From: Candidatus Poribacteria bacterium
GTDB taxonomy: Bacteria > Poribacteria > WGA-4E > GCA-2687025
Reading direction: 5' to 3'
Assembly: GCA_027625215.1 (NCBI GenBank)
Contig: JAQBWJ010000236.1
Span: 1 to 5,198 of the forward strand
Length of the DNA: 5,198 bases
Shown here piece by piece: positions 1-5,198 of the stretch. Numbering within the stretch: position 1 is the first letter of the stretch; each line of letters opens with the position of its first letter. The position numbers and the translations under genes are program-made. The notes below the pieces were generated by a model. That model saw only the letters and a list, made by a program, of their open reading frames with translations. It did no database searches and was not told the origin of the DNA.

Positions 1-1
1 C

Positions 2-28
2 AAGCTGAAACGGCTCTATCCGAAATAG
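2..28 (+). CDS. Possible 3' end of an upstream gene (partial)
   Basis: Reading from base 2 gives eight codons (KLKRLYPK) followed by TAG at 26-28. This basic, aromatic tail is typical of a bacterial protein C-terminus, and the next gene is on the same strand. A second frame starting at base 1 stays open until TAG at 55-57 (ending in RRISLTDH), so the frame is not certain. Nothing can be said about function from so short a piece. Confidence 0.3.
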   Translation, partial: KLKRLYPK

Positions 29-77
29 GCAGAAGAATCAGCCTGACAGACCACTAGAAGGTAATCGACATCTCAAC

Positions 78-104
78 GCCGCGCGCCGCCTATCCGGTCG
101 CGGC
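78..104. terminator. Weak GC hairpin, possibly ending the upstream gene
   Basis: GCCGCG at 78-83 can pair with CGCGGC at 99-104 across a 15-base loop. A nested alternative pairs GCCGC at 85-89 with GCGGC at 100-104 across 10 bases. No T-run follows on the + strand, so this is not a canonical intrinsic terminator. Its place just after the presumed end of an upstream gene is the only contextual support. Confidence 0.15.
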
Positions 105-219
105 AAGTTCGCTCGGCAATTGGCGTGGTCGCTTAGGAAAACGACCTTACCATCGTTCTTCGGCATAAGACAATTCGCCACGCCGCGATTGCGCCTCACG
201 CTCCCCCTAACGTAAAGGG

Positions 220-249
220 ATGACGCCCCAGCCCACCTTCGGCTATCCT
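220..249 (+). promoter_or_regulatory. Candidate sigma70-like promoter for the cluster
   Basis: ATGACG at 220-225 matches four of six -35 consensus bases. It is separated by 18 bases from TATCCT at 244-249, which matches four of six -10 bases. Transcription would begin near 256, leaving a leader of about 64 bases before the ATG at 320 and making the ATG at 257 an unlikely start. Matches of this quality arise by chance, so this is only a candidate. Confidence 0.2.
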
Positions 250-303
250 TTACCCCATGAACTCGATGACCGAGTTCATTACCCCCGCAACCCTTCCCAC
301 ACC

Positions 304-309
304 AGGAGA
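304..309 (+). promoter_or_regulatory. Shine-Dalgarno site that sets the first gene's start at 320
   Basis: AGGAGA lies 10 bases before the ATG at 320, a good match in motif and spacing. No comparable site precedes the ATG at 257. The product starting at 320 also begins directly with MKLGFLTPF, the expected first beta strand of this TIM-barrel family. Both facts favour the shorter, 281-residue protein. Confidence 0.7.
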
Positions 310-319
310 CATCCCGGAC

Positions 320-1165
320 ATGAAACTGGGCTTTCTGACCCCCTTTACCGAAGACGCCTGCAAGGTCGCGCAGCAGGGACCCTTCGACTGCCTCGAAATC
401 GGCGGCGCGGCGGGCTGGATCAACGAACCGGACACCCGCAAGAACGCGCTCTCGACCCTCGAAAAGTACGGACTGTTCGCGGCGTCGTTCATGGTGTTGG
501 GTCCCTCGATCCGCACGCCCAAAGCCGACATGCCCGGCGTGCTCGACACGATGGGCAAGCAGATGGACATGGCGAACGAGTTCGGCGGCGCGATCCTCAC
601 CGGAGCCGCCCCGATGGGTTACGACCCCTCCAAAAACCTCGACGCGAACGTCGCGCTGTTCAAAGAAGTGTACAGCCCCATCGCCGACCTCGCCGAACGG
701 AAAGGCGTCAAGATCGCCTTTGAAAACTGGCCCGGCGGGCGCGGACCCTACGGCGACGGCGGCAACCTCACCGTCACGGCGGAATCCATCGCCAAGATGC
801 TCGAAGCGGTCCCGTCCAAACAGATCGGGTTGGAGTTCGACCCCTCCCACTTCATCTGGCAGGGCATCGACTCGTTCCGCGCCGCCCGCGAGTTCATCAG
901 CCGCATCCACATCATCCACGCGAAAGACACGCAGATTTACGACGAGCGCGTCGCGTGGGGCGGCACGTTCGGACGCGGCTGGTGGCGTTCCCGCCTGCCC
1001 GGGTTCGCCAAGTTCGACTGGCACGGCTTTTTCGCGCTGATGTACGAACTCGGCTTCGATGGCAGCGTCGTCATCGAACACGAAGACGACTCGTTCAGCG
1101 GCGACCGACGCAATCTCGGTTTCCTGTTGAGCGGCGACTACCTCAAGAAAGCGTTGATGGACTGA
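320..1165 (+). CDS. Sugar phosphate isomerase/epimerase-like TIM-barrel protein
   Basis: A 281-residue cytoplasmic protein of the xylose isomerase-like TIM-barrel superfamily (AP endonuclease 2 fold; relatives include IolE and tagatose/allulose 3-epimerases). Known members isomerise, epimerise or dehydrate sugars or inositols using a divalent metal. Seen in the sequence: strand 1 MKLGFLTPF at 1-9; CLEIGG at 24-29; and candidate metal ligands E135 (KIAFENWPGG), D174 with H177 (LEFDPSHFIWQG), H200 (IHIIHAKD) and E253 (VVIEHEDD). WWRSRLPG at 221-228 and the IEHED end resemble the environmental 'sugar phosphate isomerase/epimerase' group. The length is normal for the family and no signal peptide is present. 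An ATG at 257 would add 21 residues, but the Shine-Dalgarno at 304-309 favours 320. The stop overlaps the next start by one base (TGATG), so the two are probably translationally coupled. The substrate cannot be told from sequence; the family call is firm. Confidence 0.9.
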   Translation: MKLGFLTPFTEDACKVAQQGPFDCLEIGGAAGWINEPDTRKNALSTLEKYGLFAASFMVLGPSIRTPKADMPGVLDTMGKQMDMANEFGGAILTGAAPMGYDPSKNLDANVALFKEVYSPIADLAERKGVKIAFENWPGGRGPYGDGGNLTVTAESIAKMLEAVPSKQIGLEFDPSHFIWQGIDSFRAAREFISRIHIIHAKDTQIYDERVAWGGTFGRGWWRSRLPGFAKFDWHGFFALMYELGFDGSVVIEHEDDSFSGDRRNLGFLLSGDYLKKALMD

Positions 1166-1962
1166 TGGCGCGCGACAACCATCGCATCTCGTTCGATATG
1201 TCACACGGCGGGGGTTCGGGGTTCCGAACCCTCGTCGCGTTCGCGTCGTTAACGATGCTGTTCGGGGTGATCGGGAGCGCGTCGTCTCAGGGCATCACCG
1301 CCAACGACGTGATCGCCCGACACCTCGACGCCGTCGGCGGACTGAAGCGGCTCGACGCGATGAAGACGCTCCGACTGACCGGCACGGTCACACCGCGTCA
1401 GGACTTTCAACTCAGTCTGATCGTCTCAAAGAAACGCCCCAACAAGATTCATGTCGAGTTCGCCCCGCCGGGAGGACAGTCCGCCTTCGGTTCCTACGAC
1501 GGCGAAACCGCGTGGGAGATCAACCCCTTCGACGACTTGCCCGACCCCGTCATCGTCGTCGGCAGCCAGTTGGAAGAGTGGGAACGCACGGCGGAGTTCC
1601 ATGGGCCCCTTGTCCACTACCGCGAGAGCGGTCACAAGGTTGTCTACGTCGGGGTGGAAGACGGGCGGGAGCACCTCATCCTGACGTTCAAACAGGGCGG
1701 CGACATGCACCTGTTCCTCGACGCCAAGACCCACCTTTTGGTCGAAACGCGCATGTACCGGGCGTTGCGCGGCGGCGATATGACGACGATCACGCAACGG
1801 TTCCGCGACTACCGCAAGATTGAGGGCGTTCAGTTCGCGTTTGAACGCGAGGAGACCGCCAAGAACGGACATCGCGAGGTCATCAAGTGGGAAAAGATCG
1901 AGGTAGGCGTCGAACTCGACGACGCGCTGTTCGCCCTGCCGACGACCCGAACGGACCGTTGA
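1165..1962 (+). CDS. Exported LolA-like (outer-membrane lipoprotein-sorting-type) protein
   Basis: A 265-residue protein with an N-terminal export signal: FRTLVAFASLTMLFGVIG at 20-37, then GSASSQG with likely cleavage near residue 41. No lipobox cysteine is visible. The mature part begins ANDVIARHLDAVGG (46-59) and continues as alternating beta strands. These include LRLTGTV (69-75), KIHVEFAPPGG (94-104), a YDGETAWEINPF segment (111-122), LFLDAKTHLLVETR (183-196) and FRDYRKIEGVQFAFE (213-227). This order, ending in the 'fDYRkidGv' motif, resembles the LolA/LolB half-barrel proteins annotated as outer-membrane lipoprotein-sorting proteins. Members bind lipids or lipid anchors in the periplasm, but this loose group mostly lacks tested functions. 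The start at 1165 uses the TGATG overlap with the preceding gene. An ATG at 1198 would shorten the leader by 11 residues and still leave a good signal peptide. No strong Shine-Dalgarno precedes either. Export is well supported; lipoprotein trafficking is inference. Confidence 0.75.
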   Translation: MARDNHRISFDMSHGGGSGFRTLVAFASLTMLFGVIGSASSQGITANDVIARHLDAVGGLKRLDAMKTLRLTGTVTPRQDFQLSLIVSKKRPNKIHVEFAPPGGQSAFGSYDGETAWEINPFDDLPDPVIVVGSQLEEWERTAEFHGPLVHYRESGHKVVYVGVEDGREHLILTFKQGGDMHLFLDAKTHLLVETRMYRALRGGDMTTITQRFRDYRKIEGVQFAFEREETAKNGHREVIKWEKIEVGVELDDALFALPTTRTDR

Positions 1963-1985
1963 ACCGCCTCTTGGAACTCGACTGC

Positions 1986-1991
1986 GGGGAG
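1986..1991 (+). promoter_or_regulatory. Closely spaced Shine-Dalgarno of the methyltransferase gene
   Basis: GGGGAG lies only 3 bases before the ATG at 1995, closer than the usual 5-10 bases. It still selects 1995 over the ATG at 1887. That upstream ATG lies inside the preceding gene and would add an arginine-rich, implausible 36-residue N-terminus. Confidence 0.5.
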
Positions 1992-1994
1992 ACT

Positions 1995-3017
1995 ATGACC
2001 GATAACCGGATTGATCTGCTTGTTGACCTGTACAGCGAGACGGAGTGGTGGCGATCAAGACTGCGCGAAACCGAGTCCGGGTCGGTGCATCAGGAAGATG
2101 GACCCGTCGCCGAAGTGACGACACCCTTCAACTTCACCTTGAAGGGTCCCTCGCACAACATCGTTTACTGGTCGCCGCAGCGTTATTTTTTATATGGGGG
2201 TCCGTGGCCCTCGTACGAATCGTTCCTCATTTTAACGCTGACGTACCAGGGCGGCACGTTTTTGGATCTCGGCGCAAACGTCGGACACCACAGCCTTCTT
2301 GCGGCGGTGAACACGGCGAGCTCAATCGCCGTCCATGCGTTTGAGCCATCCTCCATCATGCACTCGTTCCTCGTAGAGAACATCCGCGCCAACAAGATGC
2401 AACGTCGCATCACCCCCTATCACCTCGCCGTCGGAGATCGGCGGACGGAAACGACGTTTCATGTCGCCGGGTTCGCGTCGTCGCTGAACGAGAAAGCGGC
2501 GAAAATCGGACCGACGGGCAACACGCATCACACCGAAACGGTCCAGGTGTACCCGTTGGACGATCTGTTCCACCCGTCGGACCTCGCCGCGCCGCTGATC
2601 GTGAAGATCGACACGGAGGGGTTCGAGTGGCAGGTCGTTCAGGGCGCAGAGCGATTGTTCCGCGACCCGGTCACGTTCGCGGTGATCCTTGAAACGGAGA
2701 GTCCGAGCGCGGGACCAAACGCGCTCAACGCGCTCAACGCATTGAACGAGTGGGGCTTCGAGTGTCGCGGGCTGGCGCAAAGTTCCGCCAACAACCCGTA
2801 TGCGGAAGACAGCCGCCTCGTTCCGTTCGAGGAATGTTCAACCGATGACGACGCATGGCCCCACTATTGGCTGTGTCTGAGGCGGGGTCATCCGATGCGC
2901 GATCTCATCGATCAGATGGGGACGCTTTTCCAGTTTCATTGGACGACCCGTTTCATGACGAATCAAGAATTGTCCGCGCTCGTAAAAAAAATGGTAGACG
3001 CGCGCGAAAGCCTCTAA
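1995..3017 (+). CDS. FkbM-family SAM-dependent methyltransferase
   Basis: A 340-residue cytoplasmic class I methyltransferase of the FkbM family. These enzymes transfer a methyl group from S-adenosylmethionine, usually to a hydroxyl on a polyketide, sugar or other metabolite. Seen in the sequence: the SAM-binding motif I GTFLDLGANVGHHS (87-100), the post-I acidic motif VHAFEPS (113-119), NIRANK (129-134) and the FkbM hallmark VKIDTEGFEWQVVQGA (203-218). A strand FAVILETES (228-236) follows. The N-terminal 80 residues and about 80 residues after the last core strand lie outside the core. The tail contains a conspicuous aromatic stretch, LFQFHWTTRF (311-320). Residues 242-251 carry a short ALN repeat. 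The gene starts 32 bases after the preceding stop and ends 33 bases before the next start, as in an operon. The family assignment is firm. The acceptor is unknown, although the glycan-related neighbours make a sugar hydroxyl plausible. Confidence 0.9.
   Translation: MTDNRIDLLVDLYSETEWWRSRLRETESGSVHQEDGPVAEVTTPFNFTLKGPSHNIVYWSPQRYFLYGGPWPSYESFLILTLTYQGGTFLDLGANVGHHSLLAAVNTASSIAVHAFEPSSIMHSFLVENIRANKMQRRITPYHLAVGDRRTETTFHVAGFASSLNEKAAKIGPTGNTHHTETVQVYPLDDLFHPSDLAAPLIVKIDTEGFEWQVVQGAERLFRDPVTFAVILETESPSAGPNALNALNALNEWGFECRGLAQSSANNPYAEDSRLVPFEECSTDDDAWPHYWLCLRRGHPMRDLIDQMGTLFQFHWTTRFMTNQELSALVKKMVDARESL
2721..2747 (+). repeat. Three tandem 9-base units inside the FkbM gene
   Basis: GCGCTCAAC occurs twice in direct succession (2721-2729 and 2730-2738), followed by a diverged GCATTGAAC (2739-2747). 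All three encode Ala-Leu-Asn, and the units keep the reading frame. The array sits after the core strand FAVILETES, in a region likely to form the start of a helix. It looks like a small in-frame slippage duplication. Confidence 0.75.
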
Positions 3018-3021
3018 AGAA

Positions 3022-3037
3022 CGGCGCAGCGACGCCG
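3022..3037. other. Small hairpin between the methyltransferase and glycosidase genes
   Basis: CGGCG at 3022-3026 can pair with CGCCG at 3033-3037 across the 6-base loop CAGCGA. It is followed by GAAACC rather than T residues, so it is not an intrinsic terminator. It lies just before the weak GAGAAA ribosome site at 3037-3042 and could slightly influence initiation of the next gene, or it may be chance in GC-rich sequence. Confidence 0.2.
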
Positions 3038-3050
3038 AGAAACCTGTTTC

Positions 3051-5198
3051 ATGATCTCGACCTGCCGACATCTCAACAACGCCTTGCGTGTGATCGCCGT
3101 ATCACTGATCGCGGTATCCGTTGCGACGGCGGAGACGGTGACGCTGACAAACGATATGTGGGCGGTATCGATCACACCCGATACGAACGAAATTGTCCTG
3201 AGCCGCCGCCCTAGCCTTTCTCCACAACGAGAAAGAAACGACCCGCTTCTTTTGTCGGTGGCGCAGGAAGCCGTCGAAGTGGTCGATTTGCGTCACGATG
3301 ATCGGCGGGCTAGGTGGCGCGTTCCGGCTCGTCAGGCGAACGTGTCCGCGTCGTTGGACGGGGCGTCGTTGTTGTTGGAAGTGGAAGCGGCGGTTGGCTC
3401 CGAGTGGACGTGGGTACTCGCGCCGACGGTTCCCGGCGTCCGTGCCTACATCTTTCCATTCAATGAGGGAAGTTACGTCCCCGCCAACGATGAGGATTGG
3501 CGGGATCGTCTGACGAAGCCGAGGGAAGATGCCTCGTTGGAACGTCTGTCGATGCCTTTTTGGGGCGTTGAACTGGATGACGCAACGCTCACCTATCTGA
3601 TCGAAACGCCATACAACAACATGCTTCGGCGCGGCGGGTACGGTTCCGGCATCTCGGTTGGACTGACCCACGCCTTCACCCCGTTGGAAGAAGAACGTCG
3701 CTTCGTCGTCAGCATTCATCTCGGCGAAGACGATCCGCTGGAACCCGCCCGCGTCTACCGCGCATTTCTTCAAGAACGCGGCGAGTTCGTCTCGTTTGCC
3801 GACAAGGTGAAAACCGTCCCGAACGCCGCGAAACTGCTCGGCGCGTTCCACGCCTACGTGTGGGGCGCCGACCTGCTCTCCCGCCACGACATCTCAAACT
3901 GGAGACGGTTCGCGGGGATGATCGCGGCGGGGAAAACGCCTCCCGCCGCGTGGATCAAGGAACGCCTCTCCGACGAAACGCGGAAGGGTGTCGAAGACTC
4001 CGTGACGGACGGCTATTTCCCCTTGTATCTGCAACGTCTTCTCGCCGAAGAACTGAGCGGTCTGCTCAACGCCAACGACCTGAGTAAATCCGACTCATGG
4101 GCGGATGTTCACGCCGACACCTCCGACGGCAACCTGCCCGACGGCAGAGCAAGCGCCCTCCTGTTTCAAGCCGCGTTCCCCGATCTCGTCGGCGACCCGC
4201 TCCGTTGGGGAGACGGACTCTCCCTTAAAATGATCGAACGGCTCGCCGAAGCCGGGTTCGACCGTTTTTGGCTCGGCACAGACTACTGGGACGGCGCGAA
4301 ATACCACCCCGAAGCGGTCGCGCTGGCGGCGGAGAACGGGCTGCTCGTCGGGACGTACGACTCGTACCACAGCATCCACCACCCCGACCAAGAAGACTCG
4401 TGGCCCACCGCGCAGTTCGACCTGCGCCTCTTTGAAACGGGCGCAGTCACCCGCGCGGACGGGACGATGCGCGGAGGGTTCCAGCAGAAGGGGCATCACC
4501 TCAACCCGATTGCGGCGCGTCCCTACGTGGAAGAGCGCGTTTCCCGGATTATGGGCGACGTGTCGTTCAATTCGTGGTTCCTCGACGCGGACGCCTACGG
4601 CGAGATTGAGGAGGACTATCACCCCGACCACACGACCTCGATGGCGGCGGATGTCGAAGCGCGGCTCGACCGGATGCGCTGGATCGCCGAGACGTACGAT
4701 GCGCCGATGGGCTCCGAGCGCGGTGTCGCGTACGCCGCTCCCGCGATGCACTTCGCGCACGGCATGACGACGCCCGTCATCGGTTGGGGCGACCCCGACC
4801 TCCAAAAAGACCGCGAGGGACAGTACTTTCTCGGCAGGTGGTATCCGGGGGATGCTCCGGCAGTGTTCTTCAAGGTCGTCCCGCTGAAGCCCGTGTACGA
4901 GAAGTTCCATTACGACCCGCGTTATCGACTGCCTCTTTACCAAGCCGTCTTCCACGATTCCGTCGTGACAACGCACCATTGGGGCTATCACAGTTTCAAG
5001 TTCTCCGACCAGCAGGAGACGGTGCGGCTGACCGAGTGCCTCTACAACGTGCCGCCGCTCGTCCACCTGAACCTGGACGAGTTCGACAAGCGCGAGGCGG
5101 ACTTAAAACGGTATTACGCCTTCTGGTCGCCGTTGCACCGCGAGATCGGCGACAAGCCGCTGACCGCGTTCGAGTGGTTGTCGGACGACCGGCTCGTC
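3051..5198 (+). CDS. Secreted glycoside hydrolase, GH129/GH101-related (3' end cut by window edge)
   Basis: An open frame of 716 codons with no stop before the window edge, so the C-terminus is missing. A signal peptide is clear: CRHLNNALR then VIAVSLIAVSV (14-24), with likely cleavage after ATA at residue 27. Residues 28 to about 225 look like an all-beta sandwich, including YIFPFNEGSYVPAND (133-147) and MPFWGVEL (168-175). From about 260 to 650 a TIM-barrel pattern follows: FWLGTDYWDG (406-415), LVGTYDSYHSIHHP (432-445), SFNSWFLDADAYGE (505-518), APMGSERG (551-558) and TTHHWGYHSFKFSD (640-653). This order resembles GH129 and the related GH101, known retaining enzymes that release alpha-linked GalNAc using an Asp nucleophile and a Glu acid/base. 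Here D512 (or D514) and E556 are the candidates. The start at 3051 is the first ATG after the preceding stop, with a weak GAGAAA site 8 bases upstream. The secreted hydrolase call is strong, the exact family is moderate, and the substrate is unknown. Confidence 0.7.
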   Translation, partial: MISTCRHLNNALRVIAVSLIAVSVATAETVTLTNDMWAVSITPDTNEIVLSRRPSLSPQRERNDPLLLSVAQEAVEVVDLRHDDRRARWRVPARQANVSASLDGASLLLEVEAAVGSEWTWVLAPTVPGVRAYIFPFNEGSYVPANDEDWRDRLTKPREDASLERLSMPFWGVELDDATLTYLIETPYNNMLRRGGYGSGISVGLTHAFTPLEEERRFVVSIHLGEDDPLEPARVYRAFLQERGEFVSFADKVKTVPNAAKLLGAFHAYVWGADLLSRHDISNWRRFAGMIAAGKTPPAAWIKERLSDETRKGVEDSVTDGYFPLYLQRLLAEELSGLLNANDLSKSDSWADVHADTSDGNLPDGRASALLFQAAFPDLVGDPLRWGDGLSLKMIERLAEAGFDRFWLGTDYWDGAKYHPEAVALAAENGLLVGTYDSYHSIHHPDQEDSWPTAQFDLRLFETGAVTRADGTMRGGFQQKGHHLNPIAARPYVEERVSRIMGDVSFNSWFLDADAYGEIEEDYHPDHTTSMAADVEARLDRMRWIAETYDAPMGSERGVAYAAPAMHFAHGMTTPVIGWGDPDLQKDREGQYFLGRWYPGDAPAVFFKVVPLKPVYEKFHYDPRYRLPLYQAVFHDSVVTTHHWGYHSFKFSDQQETVRLTECLYNVPPLVHLNLDEFDKREADLKRYYAFWSPLHREIGDKPLTAFEWLSDDRLV

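Larger units (their letters stand above)
29..319. other. Upstream intergenic region of the four-gene cluster
   Basis: This stretch of about 290 bases has no convincing coding sequence. It holds one weak GC hairpin near 78-104, a weak promoter candidate near 220-249, and the Shine-Dalgarno site of the first gene at 304-309. An in-frame ATG at 257 would extend the first gene by 21 residues (MNSMTEFITPATLP...). That extension has no clear ribosome site and precedes the natural first beta strand of the barrel. An antisense open frame crosses the region, but its predicted peptide is arginine-rich and low in complexity, so I treat it as non-coding. Confidence 0.5.

Noticed and set aside
127..146. 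Inverted repeat GGTCG...CGACC with a 10-base loop upstream of the cluster
   Set aside because: The stem is only 5 base pairs, is not extendable and has no T-run. It is common by chance in GC-rich sequence.
205..219. CCCT-N7-AGGG near the promoter candidate, considered as an operator
   Set aside because: A 4-base-pair inverted repeat is too short to support an operator, and no regulator gene is present nearby.
38..1204. A 388-codon antisense open frame opposite the isomerase and its upstream region
   Set aside because: It lies fully opposite a gene with clear family motifs, and its peptide is rich in Arg, Val, Ala and Glu with no recognisable motif. This is the expected mirror of GC-biased codons on the + strand.
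978..2066. A shared WWRSRL peptide in the isomerase (221-226) and the methyltransferase (19-24)
   Set aside because: The two families are unrelated, the flanking residues differ, and codons differ at the shared serine, arginine and leucine. I take it as coincidence.
67..3077. A 12-base word CGACATCTCAAC repeated at 67-78 and 3066-3077, with a similar word near 3887
   Set aside because: About one shared 12-mer is expected by chance in 5 kb. One copy is intergenic and the others lie in coding sequence, and there is no symmetry or regular spacing.
3102..5066. Two long antisense frames (3102-3887 and 4095-5066)
   Set aside because: The + strand glycosidase frame is continuously open here, with a signal peptide and ordered family motifs. 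The antisense peptides are low-complexity and Arg/Val-rich, as shadows of GC-rich coding DNA usually are.

Overview
The window is GC-rich (about 60% by eye) bacterial DNA. It has densely packed genes, all on the + strand, that read as one transcription unit of four genes. Spacing is very tight: a 1-base stop/start overlap, then 32 bases, then 33 bases. The gene types are a divalent-metal TIM-barrel sugar isomerase, a LolA-like exported protein, an FkbM methyltransferase and a secreted GH101/GH129-type glycosidase. Together with the codon use, they suggest a carbohydrate-degrading environmental bacterium with a diderm envelope, for example from Armatimonadota, Planctomycetota, Poribacteria or a related uncultured lineage. 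This placement is inference; no phylogenetic marker gene is present.

Layout. Bases 1-28 probably hold the last codons of an upstream + strand gene. Bases 29-319 are non-coding upstream sequence with a weak GC hairpin, a weak sigma70-like promoter candidate and a clear Shine-Dalgarno site. Bases 320-1165 encode a xylose isomerase-like TIM-barrel protein with a complete set of metal-ligand candidates. Bases 1165-1962 encode an exported protein resembling the outer-membrane lipoprotein-sorting (LolA-like) group. Bases 1995-3017 encode a cytoplasmic FkbM-family SAM-dependent methyltransferase. Bases 3051-5198 hold the first 716 codons of a secreted glycoside hydrolase that runs off the window edge without a stop.

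How the genes may work together (inference). The last gene would cleave glycans outside the cytoplasm and the first would isomerise or epimerise released sugars inside the cell. The FkbM enzyme would O-methylate a sugar or other metabolite, and the LolA-like protein would act in the periplasm or envelope. No transporter, regulator or sugar kinase is visible to confirm a pathway.

I looked for a new system and did not find one. There is no CRISPR array, no mobile element, no tRNA or rRNA and no large repeat. The most useful observations are the glycosidase, which lacks a stop inside the window and is overlain by long antisense shadow frames, its candidate catalytic residues, and the unusual gene combination.
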